This document shows, piece by piece, positions 14,744 to 23,077 of a DNA stretch of 43,810 bases. The notes beneath the pieces are model-generated. The model searched no databases. It saw nothing but the letters and a program-made list of their open reading frames with translations, and was not told the origin of the DNA. Origin of the DNA: Alphaproteobacteria bacterium (GTDB lineage: Bacteria; Pseudomonadota; Alphaproteobacteria; Rs-D84). Every line of letters begins with the position of its first letter. Positions within the stretch are counted from its first letter, which is position 1. The position numbers and the translations under genes are program-made. The stretch spans positions 1 through 43,810 of the forward strand of contig JAFUTJ010000013.1 of assembly GCA_017471445.1 (NCBI GenBank), in the 5' to 3' direction.

Positions 14744-17700
14744 ATGCTAAATTTTTTCGTGCGCAGACCTGTTACAACAGTAATGTTCGTCTTGGTATGG
14801 GTGGTATTGGGTTTTGTTGCAATACCCAAGATGAATATTGAACGTACGCCGTCACTGGATTTCCCGATGGTTACAACACGATTTGTATACCCAGGGGCAT
14901 CATCTGATGAAATTGAATCCCAGGTTATCAAAAAGGCCGAAGATGCAATATCAGAAGTGCCGGGTATTAAACACATAACATCGCGCATTTTCGAAAACGG
15001 TGGATATATCATGACCGAATTTAATTTGGGCGTGAACGCGAATGATAAAGCGTCGGAAATAAAATCAAAAATAGACGCATTGGCATCTGAATTCCCCGAT
15101 GATTTAAAGCAGCCTGTGGTTGAAAAATTAAACCCATTACAAGAATCGGTTGCGGATATTGTTTTGCGTGGTGCACCGGCACGTGATTTGGAAAAGTATA
15201 TTGATGATATTTTATCAAACAAGATTACTGCGATAGATGGTGTTGCAAATGTTTCAACATTCGGTGGGCGCGAACGTGCCGTGCGTGTCGCAATGAATCC
15301 TGATTTGATGGCGGCGAATGGTGTAACTATTATTGATATTGTAACGGCATTGGCAAATAAAAATCTGAATGTGCCGGGTGGAAAATTGGAATACGGCACG
15401 ACATCGGAAAATGTTCGTTTTATTGGTGAATTTGCATCGGTTGATGAAATTCGTGATTTACAGATAACCACTGCCGAAGGTGGAAATTTCCGTTTGATGG
15501 ATGTGGCAACTGTTACCGATGCTGCGCGCGATATTGATACCGGTGCACGTTTTAATGGTGACAGCGTTGTTATTGCATCTGTTGAAAAATCAACCGATGG
15601 AAACGCAATTAAAATCTCGCGCGAATTGAATAAACGTATGGCGGATTTTCAATCAGATTTGCAATCGCGTTTCCCAAATGCAGAAATGCAAATTGTTTCT
15701 GATTCATCAATCACTGTGTTGGATGAAACATATGACACAATGTGGGGTATTGTGTTGGGTGTGATATTTACCGTATTGGTATTGTTGGCGTTTACGCGCA
15801 ATTGGCGTTCAACTGTGGTTGCAGGTGTTGTGATACCGGCATCGTTGATTGCGGGATTCTTGTTCATGAATGCCAGTGGTTTTACCATCAACGTTATGAC
15901 TTTATTGGCGTATTCGTCGGCACTGGGGACATTGGTGTCAAATGCAATTATTTTAATAGAAGCGGCTCTGCAAGAAATGCATGCGGGTAAAACACCTGAA
16001 AAGGCCGCGATTGATGGCACGAACAAGGTTGCGGTTTCTGTCTTGGCTGGCGTTGGTACAAATGTTGTGGTGTTTTTGCCGTTGGCATTTATGGGTGGTA
16101 TCGTTGGGCAATTTATGATTCAATTTGGTCTGACGGTTGTGTATTTAACTGTACTGTCATTGATGTTTAGTTTTACGTTGACCCCAATGATGATTGCGCA
16201 TTTCTTGCGCGTGGGCAAAGAAAAACGCCCAGATGTTCGCAAAAAATCGCAATCGCACAGCAGTGGTTGGATGCGCCGTTGCTATGAATACCAGGTTGCA
16301 CATTCTGGGCGCGTGATATTAATGACGGTTGTTGCATTGATTGCATCTTCGATGCTAATGCGCCTGGTGGGCAGCGAGTTTCAACCATCAACCGATGTTA
16401 ATGAAATAAATATAACTGCACGTGCACCGATGGGCGCAACGTATGAAATGTCGGAATCAATTGCGCGTCAAATTGAATCACAATTGTCAGGTATACAGGA
16501 AGTTACCGGCGTTATAACAAAAATTGGTGACCAAGGATTACAAAATATTGCGATAAAGGTTCAATTGGTTGATCATGAAAAGCGTGCAAAAACAGACAAG
16601 CAATTGATGCGTGAAATATTGCCAAATTTGGCAAAAATTGCCGACGTGGAAATTCAGATAAAGACAGGCCAAGTTAATGCAGGCAATTCCAACGATTTGG
16701 TATTGAATTTGTATGGCGAAGACGATGATGTTCGCAACGCATACGCAAATGAAATTATCGCCAAACTGAATCAAATAACCGAGGTACAAAGTGCCGTTTT
16801 GGCCCAACAGACACCGCGTAATGAAATTCGATTTATTCCAAACCAAGAACAAATGAATTTCTGGGGAATAAAAAATTCGTATGCGGGAACAACTTTGCGT
16901 ACGGCATTGTATGGAAATGACACATATAAATATAAAGAAAACGGTGATGAATACCCAATTATATTGGAATTTGCGCGTCCGTTCCAAACACATTCAATGT
17001 TTGATATTATATACGTAAATTCGCAAAAGGGCATGGTGCCATTGTCACGATTGGGCAATATTGAAACGGCACGTGCAACACCCGATATTCGCCGTTTGGA
17101 CAAAGACAGAATTACCGAAATTGATATTAATATTGGTAAATCAACCATGGGCCCGGTTCAGGCAAAAATTGAATCATTCTTGGCGCAAATGGATTGGCAG
17201 GTTGGGTATACATATAAATTTGCCGGCATGTCAGAATACCAGGCGGAAACATCTGGTGAAATTGGTCAGGCATTCTTGCTGGCCACGATATTAACGTTTA
17301 TGTTGCTGGCCGCGATTATGAATTCGCTGACCCATCCGTTTACAATTGCAACATCTATTTTGACCAGTTTCGCTGGCGTGTTCATAATGCTGTTTATGTC
17401 GGGCGCAACAATGAATATTGGTGCAATGGTCGCATTTGTTATGTTAATTGGATTGGTGGTTAATAATAATATTCTGGTGCTGGAACCAACAATTAATCGT
17501 GTGCGCAATGGTGAAAATATGGTTGATGCACTGTGGACCGAATTAAACGCGAAAAAGAACATGGTATTAATGACATCAATCGCAATTGTCACCGGCATGT
17601 TACCACAGTTGTGGAGTGTGAACGGCATGAAATCATCCATGGGCGCGGTTATGATTGGCGGCATGTTGGCCAGTTTGTTATTCACATTTGTTTTGACACC

Positions 17701-17755
17701 GGCATTGTTTTTTGCGCTGGAAAACCTGCGGCAACGAATAAAGCGTACCCGTTAG
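14744..17755 (+). CDS. RND-family efflux permease with altered proton-relay residues
   Basis: A 1003-residue inner-membrane transporter of the AcrB/HAE-1 type. It starts with MLNFFVRRPVTTVMF and has two large periplasmic loops after TM1 and TM7 and the expected 12 membrane helices. In TM4, where AcrB has Asp407-Asp408, the sequence reads TLVSNAIIL, giving Ser399-Asn400. In TM10, the AcrB Lys940 position reads Asn (GLVVNNNIL). Some RND subfamilies naturally have Asn at the second Asp and at the Lys, but the first Asp is normally kept. The frame is intact, so this is not simple decay. An AAGGA ribosome site precedes the ATG. It is the last gene of the operon; substrate unknown. Confidence 0.88.
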   Translation: MLNFFVRRPVTTVMFVLVWVVLGFVAIPKMNIERTPSLDFPMVTTRFVYPGASSDEIESQVIKKAEDAISEVPGIKHITSRIFENGGYIMTEFNLGVNANDKASEIKSKIDALASEFPDDLKQPVVEKLNPLQESVADIVLRGAPARDLEKYIDDILSNKITAIDGVANVSTFGGRERAVRVAMNPDLMAANGVTIIDIVTALANKNLNVPGGKLEYGTTSENVRFIGEFASVDEIRDLQITTAEGGNFRLMDVATVTDAARDIDTGARFNGDSVVIASVEKSTDGNAIKISRELNKRMADFQSDLQSRFPNAEMQIVSDSSITVLDETYDTMWGIVLGVIFTVLVLLAFTRNWRSTVVAGVVIPASLIAGFLFMNASGFTINVMTLLAYSSALGTLVSNAIILIEAALQEMHAGKTPEKAAIDGTNKVAVSVLAGVGTNVVVFLPLAFMGGIVGQFMIQFGLTVVYLTVLSLMFSFTLTPMMIAHFLRVGKEKRPDVRKKSQSHSSGWMRRCYEYQVAHSGRVILMTVVALIASSMLMRLVGSEFQPSTDVNEINITARAPMGATYEMSESIARQIESQLSGIQEVTGVITKIGDQGLQNIAIKVQLVDHEKRAKTDKQLMREILPNLAKIADVEIQIKTGQVNAGNSNDLVLNLYGEDDDVRNAYANEIIAKLNQITEVQSAVLAQQTPRNEIRFIPNQEQMNFWGIKNSYAGTTLRTALYGNDTYKYKENGDEYPIILEFARPFQTHSMFDIIYVNSQKGMVPLSRLGNIETARATPDIRRLDKDRITEIDINIGKSTMGPVQAKIESFLAQMDWQVGYTYKFAGMSEYQAETSGEIGQAFLLATILTFMLLAAIMNSLTHPFTIATSILTSFAGVFIMLFMSGATMNIGAMVAFVMLIGLVVNNNILVLEPTINRVRNGENMVDALWTELNAKKNMVLMTSIAIVTGMLPQLWSVNGMKSSMGAVMIGGMLASLLFTFVLTPALFFALENLRQRIKRTR

Positions 17756-17764
17756 CATGTTTGT

Positions 17765-17793
17765 TGCGCTGGTATTAACCGGCGCATTTTTTT
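17765..17793 (+). terminator. Terminator of the efflux operon
   Basis: TGCGCTGG / CCGGCGCA stem (one G-T pair, loop TATTAA) followed by seven T, 9 bp after the permease stop. Confidence 0.85.
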
Positions 17794-17829
17794 GTAATGA
17801 TTATTCTTTCTTTTGGAATGCAAATGAAT

Positions 17830-18041
17830 TATACTTGCCATGAATCAACAGGTATGTTGGTTTGGGACCTTAGACAAGTCCGTTAAGAAAGTATTCGCAA
17901 CAATATTGATTGTTGCATATGCCCCGCGTTTGTCGGGGTGTCGTCGGCGATACAACAGGTTTACCCCAAAAACTGGCGAGGTCATTCTTTCTTATGATTT
18001 GTCTAACACCCCGACCGTCATTCTTGTGACGGATATTTTTT
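17830..18041 (+). ncRNA. Structured 5' leader, copy B (candidate cis-regulatory RNA or sRNA)
   Basis: Within the 322-bp gap after the efflux operon, TATACT (17830-17835) precedes a hairpin AATCAACA-GGTA-TGTTGGTT, which matches the first hairpin of copy A in loop and position. Next come GGAC...GTCC, GCAACAA/TTGTTGC, CCCCG/CGGGG and GTGTCG/CGATAC hairpins. A closing GGTC (17980-17983) / GACC (18013-18016) encloses TTATGATTTGTC. A terminator CCGTCA-TTCTTG-TGACGG with six T (18015-18041) ends the element. The terminator shares two bases with the closing stem. The CDS starts 37 bp later. Confidence 0.6.
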
Positions 18042-18077
18042 ATTAGAAAAAATAAAGGAACAGGGAGGAAAAAAGAT

Positions 18078-19022
18078 ATGACAGGCAAATTATCATCGTT
18101 GTTTTCTGTATTGTTTGGTTTGATGTTGTTCTGGGCAAATGCAAATGCCGAATTACCAGAAAATGTAAAGTTCTGTATACCGAGACAATATAGGGTAACG
18201 TACGATTGTCCGGCGGGTGGGAATGCGCCAACGCAACAAAGCACCGCGTATGGTAATAACTTTACAACCGGTGTTGGTTGTAACAATGCGCCCGCATGGC
18301 GTGTGGGTGACAGTGACACAATAATTACATCAAACACAACAATTCCATACGCATATACGCACGACATTGTATTACACGCAGATTACAGTTCGTTATACAC
18401 AATTGCGGGTGGTAAACTGATTAATGCCGACCCAGATGTGTATTTGGAAAGCGCCGGAACGCAATATATTGATACAGGCGTTACACCAGAAAATAATATT
18501 GGTGTTTATACAGAATTTGCATTCAGTAAATTTCTTGATAGAGCAGGCGAAGGAGAGCATATTTTTGGGTCACTGTCACCGCATTATTATTGTGGTATCA
18601 CCACAAATAGTAATTTTGCGTGTGCCTATGGGCCGGGTGCTGGGTATGCGGCCGGTTTACATTTACCCGGAAATATTATTTTGGGTGAGTTTTATAAATT
18701 GTGGTTTAATTATAATAATTCTGGGCAAACCATCTTAAAAGGTGGTCCTGTTGACTACCTTTACACCATTAATTATAGGGATTTTGCCGGGAATAACAAA
18801 CATATTAACGTCTTTGCTAACAATAACACTTATTTTTCGGCTGTGCAAATTCGTAAATTGCAAATTACACAGGATGATACGTTAATACGTCATTTTGTTC
18901 CAATTCCGCGTGGTCTGCGCATTGGTGATTATGTGGTGCCCAGCAACGGTATGTGGGACATAATTGAACAACAATTTTACCCAAATTTGGGTACCGGTGA
19001 ATTTATTTATGGACGTGGGTAA
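18078..19022 (+). CDS. Secreted LamG/concanavalin-like domain protein
   Basis: A 314-residue protein with a signal peptide ending near ANANAE and a strong GGGAGG ribosome site. An N-terminal segment of about 100 residues contains four Cys (CIPRQYRVTYDC, GVGCNNAP). A domain beginning YLESAGTQYIDTGV, with a terminal block PIPRGLRIGDYVVPSNGMWD then YPNLGTGEF, matches a LamG-like jelly-roll pattern I recognise from secreted proteins of gut bacteria. The domain call is by pattern recognition only. Such domains usually bind glycans or proteins; ligand unknown. It follows structured leader copy B and precedes dnaN. Confidence 0.7.
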   Translation: MTGKLSSLFSVLFGLMLFWANANAELPENVKFCIPRQYRVTYDCPAGGNAPTQQSTAYGNNFTTGVGCNNAPAWRVGDSDTIITSNTTIPYAYTHDIVLHADYSSLYTIAGGKLINADPDVYLESAGTQYIDTGVTPENNIGVYTEFAFSKFLDRAGEGEHIFGSLSPHYYCGITTNSNFACAYGPGAGYAAGLHLPGNIILGEFYKLWFNYNNSGQTILKGGPVDYLYTINYRDFAGNNKHINVFANNNTYFSAVQIRKLQITQDDTLIRHFVPIPRGLRIGDYVVPSNGMWDIIEQQFYPNLGTGEFIYGRG

Positions 19023-19044
19023 AAATTGGGTTGTATTTTACCCC

Positions 19045-19074
19045 TTGCACCGAATCGGCATTTTTTGATAAAAT
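19045..19074 (+). promoter_or_regulatory. Promoter of dnaN
   Basis: TTGCAC (19045-19050), 18-bp spacer, TAAAAT (19069-19074), about 52 bp before the dnaN ATG. Confidence 0.6.
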
Positions 19075-19125
19075 TCATGAAATGAAAGGATGTAGGCACG
19101 TAACAATTAACAGGAGCAAAAAGTT

Positions 19126-20244
19126 ATGGAATTTTCAGTCTATCGCCAGGTATTAATCCGTGCACTGGGGCATATGCAGTCAATTGTTGAAAAGCGCGCG
19201 ACATTACCAATTTTAATGAATGTTAAATTGGAAGTGGCGGATGATTTAATCTTGTCCGCGACCAATGTCGATTTGGAATTGGTGGAACACGTTGCGGCGG
19301 ACATTACGCTGGGCGGAAAAACAACTGTCCCGGTTCAGATGTTGTACGACATTGTTCGTAAATTGCCAGATGACGCAGAAATTAGTTTCAAGCAATCGGG
19401 TGACCAATTGGTTGTTTCCAGTGGACGTGCAGTATTTCGCTTGCCAACATTGCCGGCGGAAAATTTCCCGGCCATGGCGGGCAGTAATTTGACTACAAAA
19501 TTCCAAATGACAACGGGTGATTTGGCGCACTTGATTGCCCAGACCAAGTTTGCAATTCCAACCGACGATGTTCGTTACCATCTGGGGGGGATTTATTTCC
19601 ATATTTCTGCCGAAGACAAGGAAAAGAAATTAACCGCGGTTGCGACCGATGCCCAGCGTTTGGCATTATGTGCGATGCCTGCGCCGGATGGTGCATCAGA
19701 AATGCCATCGGTTATTTTGCCGCGTCGCGTAATTGGCGAATTGTCCAAGTTATTAGAAGATGCCAATGTTGACGATGTAACGGTTGAATTATCTGATACC
19801 AAGGCGCGCTTTACCGTTGGCGCGGCCACATTGACCAGTAAATTGGTTGATGCACAGTATCCAAATTATCGCGTTGTTATACCCAAGGGCAATGACAAAA
19901 TTGCAATTTTGGATCGGAAACAATTTGTTAACGCGGTTGATTTGGTGTCTGTTGCATCTATGGATAAAACAAAATCAGTGCAATTGACATTTTCAATGAA
20001 CAAATTGGTCGTCAACGCATCCAGTCCTGATGCCGGTACCGCAACCCAGGAATTAGATATTGAATACAACGGGGACAGTTCGTTTACGGTTGTGTTTAAT
20101 GTTAAATTCTTGCTGGACGTTGCAGGCCAGGTCGAAGGGGATAAATTCCAAATGGAAATGCAGGATCCGTTGTCCCCGACAAAAATTAATTCAACCGATA
20201 AAAATACAGATGCATTATTTGTTTTAATGCCAATGCGGATGTAA
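19126..20244 (+). CDS. dnaN: DNA polymerase III sliding clamp (beta subunit)
   Basis: A 372-residue ring-forming processivity factor. The three-domain clamp pattern is evident: N-terminal LQSIVEKRATLPILMNVKLE-type block (residues about 15-33), the central KFAIPTDDVRYHLGGIYFH, and the C-terminal ending FVLMPMRM, which fits the usual MPM-R-L/M clamp terminus. AGGAG lies before the ATG. dnaA and recF, frequent neighbours, are not here, so the locus does not mark an origin. A strong terminator follows, so it is monocistronic. Confidence 0.95.
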   Translation: MEFSVYRQVLIRALGHMQSIVEKRATLPILMNVKLEVADDLILSATNVDLELVEHVAADITLGGKTTVPVQMLYDIVRKLPDDAEISFKQSGDQLVVSSGRAVFRLPTLPAENFPAMAGSNLTTKFQMTTGDLAHLIAQTKFAIPTDDVRYHLGGIYFHISAEDKEKKLTAVATDAQRLALCAMPAPDGASEMPSVILPRRVIGELSKLLEDANVDDVTVELSDTKARFTVGAATLTSKLVDAQYPNYRVVIPKGNDKIAILDRKQFVNAVDLVSVASMDKTKSVQLTFSMNKLVVNASSPDAGTATQELDIEYNGDSSFTVVFNVKFLLDVAGQVEGDKFQMEMQDPLSPTKINSTDKNTDALFVLMPMRM

Positions 20245-20258
20245 TAATAAAGACTTAT

Positions 20259-20288
20259 GGGGGAACCGTGGTTCCCCCTGTTTGTTTT
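20259..20288 (+). terminator. Terminator of dnaN
   Basis: GGGGGAAC (20259-20266) / GTTCCCCC (20271-20278), loop CGTG, followed by TGTTTGTTTTT. Confidence 0.88.
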
Positions 20289-20410
20289 TAAATGATGTTT
20301 TATTGAAAAACGTATAAAAAATAAATCGTGTCTTTATTTGGTTATGTTGTGCATTTATTTGTGGCATATCAACGTTGGTTTAATCCGCAAAAAAATGGAA
20401 ACAAACGAAT

Positions 20411-20432
20411 AAAAAATCCGCCATATGGCGGA
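20411..20432 (-). terminator. Terminator of the lipoprotein gene
   Basis: The perfect palindrome TCCGCCATATGGCGGA (20417-20432) is followed on the minus strand by TTTTTT, 8 bp after the lipoprotein stop. Confidence 0.8.
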
Positions 20433-20440
20433 AAATGTTT

Positions 20441-20797
20441 TTAATACATAACATACGTTGTGCGACGAACCATTGGTTGTGGGGCATTACATGCATGACA
20501 GCCACATGATGATACGGCCGGTGCCGCCGGTGCAATAACCGAACGCGTAACGCGTGGCGTGTCAAAGCCCGCTGTGTCGCGACCAAACAAATCGGCGCAA
20601 CGTGTATTGCGATACACAATCTTTTTATCTGTGTCCATGGCGCGAACATCTGCGTTAAAGCGACGGCCGCGTTCATTTGTGTAGTACACGCAATCTTCAC
20701 CATCTTGGGTGTAACGAACATCGCCCTTGTAATAATCATAATATGTACAACCTGCCAAAGCAGCGGCCGCAATCACAGAAATAATCAGTTTTTTCAT
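20441..20797 (-). CDS. Small outer- or inner-membrane lipoprotein
   Basis: A 118-residue protein with a clear lipoprotein signal peptide and lipobox (MKKLIISVIAAAALAGC, lipidated Cys17). The mature part starts TYYDYYKGDVRYTQDGEDC and contains several Cys, including a late CGCHAC cluster, with a Pro/Ala/Val-rich stretch before it. An AAGG motif precedes the ATG, and a terminator follows closely, so it is a single-gene unit. I do not recognise a named family. The Asp/Tyr-rich N-terminus resembles small lineage-specific lipoproteins. Confidence 0.78.
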   Translation of the reverse strand: MKKLIISVIAAAALAGCTYYDYYKGDVRYTQDGEDCVYYTNERGRRFNADVRAMDTDKKIVYRNTRCADLFGRDTAGFDTPRVTRSVIAPAAPAVSSCGCHACNAPQPMVRRTTYVMY

Positions 20798-20911
20798 GAT
20801 TTGTACCTTCTTTATCTGTTTTATCTCGCCTGATGCTCCCCGATTCGGGTCTTATTGTTGCACAAATATTTGCGTTGTCAATCACTAACACTCGCGCTGG
20901 GTGGCGGTGTG

Positions 20912-20920
20912 TGATATAAT
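20912..20920 (+). promoter_or_regulatory. Extended -10 promoter of the aldolase gene
   Basis: TGA-TATAAT (extended -10, 20912-20920) without a good -35; 25 bp before the aldolase ATG. The same TGTGATATAAT string occurs before the gene at 29268. Confidence 0.6.
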
Positions 20921-20944
20921 ACACATCACAAAAGGATGTGAAAT

Positions 20945-21889
20945 ATGAATTATTCTGATTTTGGGTTGGTAAATACCCGGGAAATTTTCCGGGATGCGAT
21001 TCGTCGTCGTTATGCTGTGCCGGCGTTTAACTTTTATAACATGGAAACATTGAATGCAATAATGTCGGCTGCGCGCGAAACAAACAGTCCTGTTATATTG
21101 GCTGTATCAGAGAGCGCTATGAAATATATGGGTGCTGATATGTTAATGGGCATGGTATCTGGATTAAAGTTGCGCCCACAGTATGGTGTTGCATTGCACC
21201 TGGACCATGGGCATTCATTAGATGCGTGTCGTATGGCAATTGAAATTGGTTTTTCATCTGTAATGATAGATGCCAGTGCAATGTCGTATGATGAAAATGT
21301 TGAACTGACCCGGCATGTTGTTGATATTGCGCATCCACATGATGTCGTGGTAGAGGCGGAATTAGGCGTATTATCAGGCATAGAAGATGAAAACACGCAA
21401 TCGACTGAATCCAATTATACTAACCCGGACGATGTTGTACGATTTGTTAGTGATACGAATATCGATTCGTTGGCTATTGCGATTGGCACCAGTCATGGCG
21501 CATATAAATGCAAGACGGAAAATGCCGAACTGCGATTTGATATATTGGCTGAAATTGCGCGGCGGCTGCCGGATTTTCCCTTGGTTTTACATGGGGCATC
21601 GTCGATTCCGCAACACTTTGTAAAAACGATAAACGAAAACGGTGGTGAATTAGGTGATGCACGTGGTATTGCGCCATCGCAACTGCGTCGGGCAACCGAA
21701 ATGAATATTTGCAAAATTAACGTAGACAGCGATTCGCGCATGGCGTTTACGGCCGGTGTACGTGAATACTTGCAAACCCACCCCGCCAATTTTAACCCGC
21801 GTGATTGGATTGGTGCAGGCATGAAATTGATTGCAGAAAATTGCGCCGCCGAAATAAAAAGTATAATGGGCAGTGATGGTAAACTATGA
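20945..21889 (+). CDS. fba: Class II fructose-bisphosphate aldolase
   Basis: A 314-residue zinc-dependent aldolase cleaving fructose 1,6-bisphosphate to dihydroxyacetone phosphate and glyceraldehyde 3-phosphate. Conserved class II blocks: PAFNFYNMETL, the zinc-ligand region HLDHGHS, VVEAELGVLSG, the second zinc His in GTSHGAYK, LHGASSIP with the third metal His, and KINVDSD near the phosphate site. The length and motifs also fit the related tagatose-bisphosphate aldolases (GatY/KbaY), so substrate preference is not certain. AAAGGA lies before the ATG; it is transcribed alone. Confidence 0.9.
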   Translation: MNYSDFGLVNTREIFRDAIRRRYAVPAFNFYNMETLNAIMSAARETNSPVILAVSESAMKYMGADMLMGMVSGLKLRPQYGVALHLDHGHSLDACRMAIEIGFSSVMIDASAMSYDENVELTRHVVDIAHPHDVVVEAELGVLSGIEDENTQSTESNYTNPDDVVRFVSDTNIDSLAIAIGTSHGAYKCKTENAELRFDILAEIARRLPDFPLVLHGASSIPQHFVKTINENGGELGDARGIAPSQLRRATEMNICKINVDSDSRMAFTAGVREYLQTHPANFNPRDWIGAGMKLIAENCAAEIKSIMGSDGKL

Positions 21890-22031
21890 TGTAACAAAAT
21901 CCGGTAAAAATTGGTGAAACAACATATACTGAATTGATGATGCGTCATGACGTGTTAAATATGTGTTTTGTTGTTCTGTAATAAAAATAAATATGAAATG
22001 ATAAAAAATTCGTATTTTTGTTGGTTTTATT

Positions 22032-22058
22032 GATGTCGGCACAGTCTGTGCCGACATC
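22032..22058. repeat. 12-bp perfect inverted repeat in a gene-poor region
   Basis: GATGTCGGCACA / TGTGCCGACATC with a 3-bp centre, in the 484-bp stretch 21890-22373. No T-run on either side, so it is not a typical terminator. A 15-codon frame starting at 22087 with an AGGGG site lies just downstream; it is too short to call. Confidence 0.5.
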
Positions 22059-22123
22059 TATGTTACGTCCAGGGGTGTCGCACCATATGAAAATCACAGT
22101 TAATGGGCAAGAATACAACGTTA

Positions 22124-22314
22124 TCACGGTTTAATCTTGCCATCTGGCATTGATTCAACCATGTCTGTGCTATCAATGTCGGCCGTAACGCGTATTTTTT
22201 TGCCGGGCGGTAAATTACCGCCCAGTGTATATTCACGGTGGCATTCCGCCTCTATATCTATTTTTTAATTGGCTTAATTTCTACGTCATACACCGATATA
22301 TTTAACTTGCCCAT
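22124..22314 (-). pseudogene. Small frameshifted gene (about 62 codons)
   Basis: From an ATG at 22314, preceded by a run of eight G that could act as ribosome site, the frame reads MGKLNISVYDVEIKPIKK and then hits TAG at 22258-22260. Shifting back one base in the A6 run (22261-22266) continues as IDIEAECHREYTLGGN and on to TGA at 22124. Both halves look protein-like and the join lies exactly in the homopolymer. This suggests a one-base loss, programmed slippage or a sequencing error. No family recognised. It lies downstream of the small membrane protein gene, beyond a terminator. Confidence 0.4.
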
Positions 22315-22330
22315 TTATTACCCCCCCCAA

Positions 22331-22355
22331 TAAAAAACTGTGGGAGCACCCACGG
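22331..22355 (-). terminator. Terminator after the small membrane protein gene
   Basis: On the minus strand CCGTGGG-TGCT-CCCACAG (one G-T pair) is followed by TTTTTTA, 18 bp after the stop at 22374. Confidence 0.75.
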
Positions 22356-22373
22356 TTATATATATTATTGTAT

Positions 22374-22553
22374 CTAATCCATTTCACATTGTTCTGGCGT
22401 GTTACCAATTGCATAACACCGCGCACGCATTTTCTGGTTTTCGTTTTCCGTCAACACACAAAGTACGATAAACAGTGTCCCAAACATCATCAACATCGCT
22501 AATTTTGGGTGTCTATCTACCCAGCCCCCGAATAATAACTTTTTGTCGCTCAT
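22374..22553 (-). CDS. Small single-pass membrane protein (59 residues)
   Basis: An ATG at 22553 opens a 59-residue frame with a charged N-terminus (MSDKKLLFGGWVDRHPK), one hydrophobic helix (about residues 18-34) and a polar Cys-containing tail ending YAIGNTPEQCEMD. Coding support comes from the clean membrane-protein pattern and a terminator directly downstream. The ribosome site is weak. Function unknown; small membrane proteins of this type occur in phage-like or regulatory contexts. Confidence 0.5.
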   Translation of the reverse strand: MSDKKLLFGGWVDRHPKLAMLMMFGTLFIVLCVLTENENQKMRARCYAIGNTPEQCEMD

Positions 22554-22641
22554 TGCAATGCCGTTAATAACCGCTCTAATACTTTTATATCATACGTTTT
22601 TGTTGGCTGTAAATATTTATTTACTGTCGGTGGCGGGCGGG

Positions 22642-22863
22642 CTATTTTTCTTCTACGTTGGCCAATGAAAACAATACCGATGATATTAATGATTGGTATG
22701 GAACATGTTGTTGTTCGGCCAGTTGTTTTATTTTGTCCAACACCGGGCGTGGTATACGCATATTTATTACACAGTCAGATTTATTAAACGTGCGGTACGC
22801 CGCATATTCCCGCAGCAGCGATTCAATATTCATTATGAATAATTGTTGCATGACATTTGGCAT
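22642..22863 (-). CDS. Ribbon-helix-helix (CopG/BrnA-like) protein, orphan antitoxin candidate
   Basis: A 73-residue protein. The ATG at 22863 has an AGGAG site 7 bp upstream, so it is preferred over the TTG two codons earlier. The C-terminal half, NMRIPRPVLDKIKQLAEQQ then VPYQSLISSVLFSLA, has the strand-helix-helix pattern of RHH antitoxins such as BrnA (basic strand, then VPYQ-L---L helix). No toxin gene of the BrnT or other type is adjacent on either side. It may be a solitary regulator or a decayed toxin-antitoxin remnant. It is divergent from tolB. Confidence 0.65.
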   Translation of the reverse strand: MPNVMQQLFIMNIESLLREYAAYRTFNKSDCVINMRIPRPVLDKIKQLAEQQHVPYQSLISSVLFSLANVEEK

Positions 22864-23077
22864 ACACAATCTCCTATACAGACAACAATACCAATGTAAT
22901 TACAGTTGACTATATCATCGTATATACGAATGTCAATACAAATATATTTACATCTGTAATTACTTGTGTAATGGCGGTTGTGTTGATGTTTGTGTTGTTG
23001 TGTTGTGCTGGGTCTGGGCTTGCATTTTGTGGCGCGCACGTATACAATCAAGTGCATCTAAAAAGGAATGGAAAAAT

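Noticed and set aside
19126-20244. Replication origin next to dnaN
   Set aside because: No dnaA, no DnaA-box cluster and no AT-rich unwinding region was recognised around dnaN.
22964-23077. N-terminal extension of TolB from 22964
   Set aside because: It would place 38 residues before a clear signal peptide; the ATG at 23078 has a proper ribosome site.
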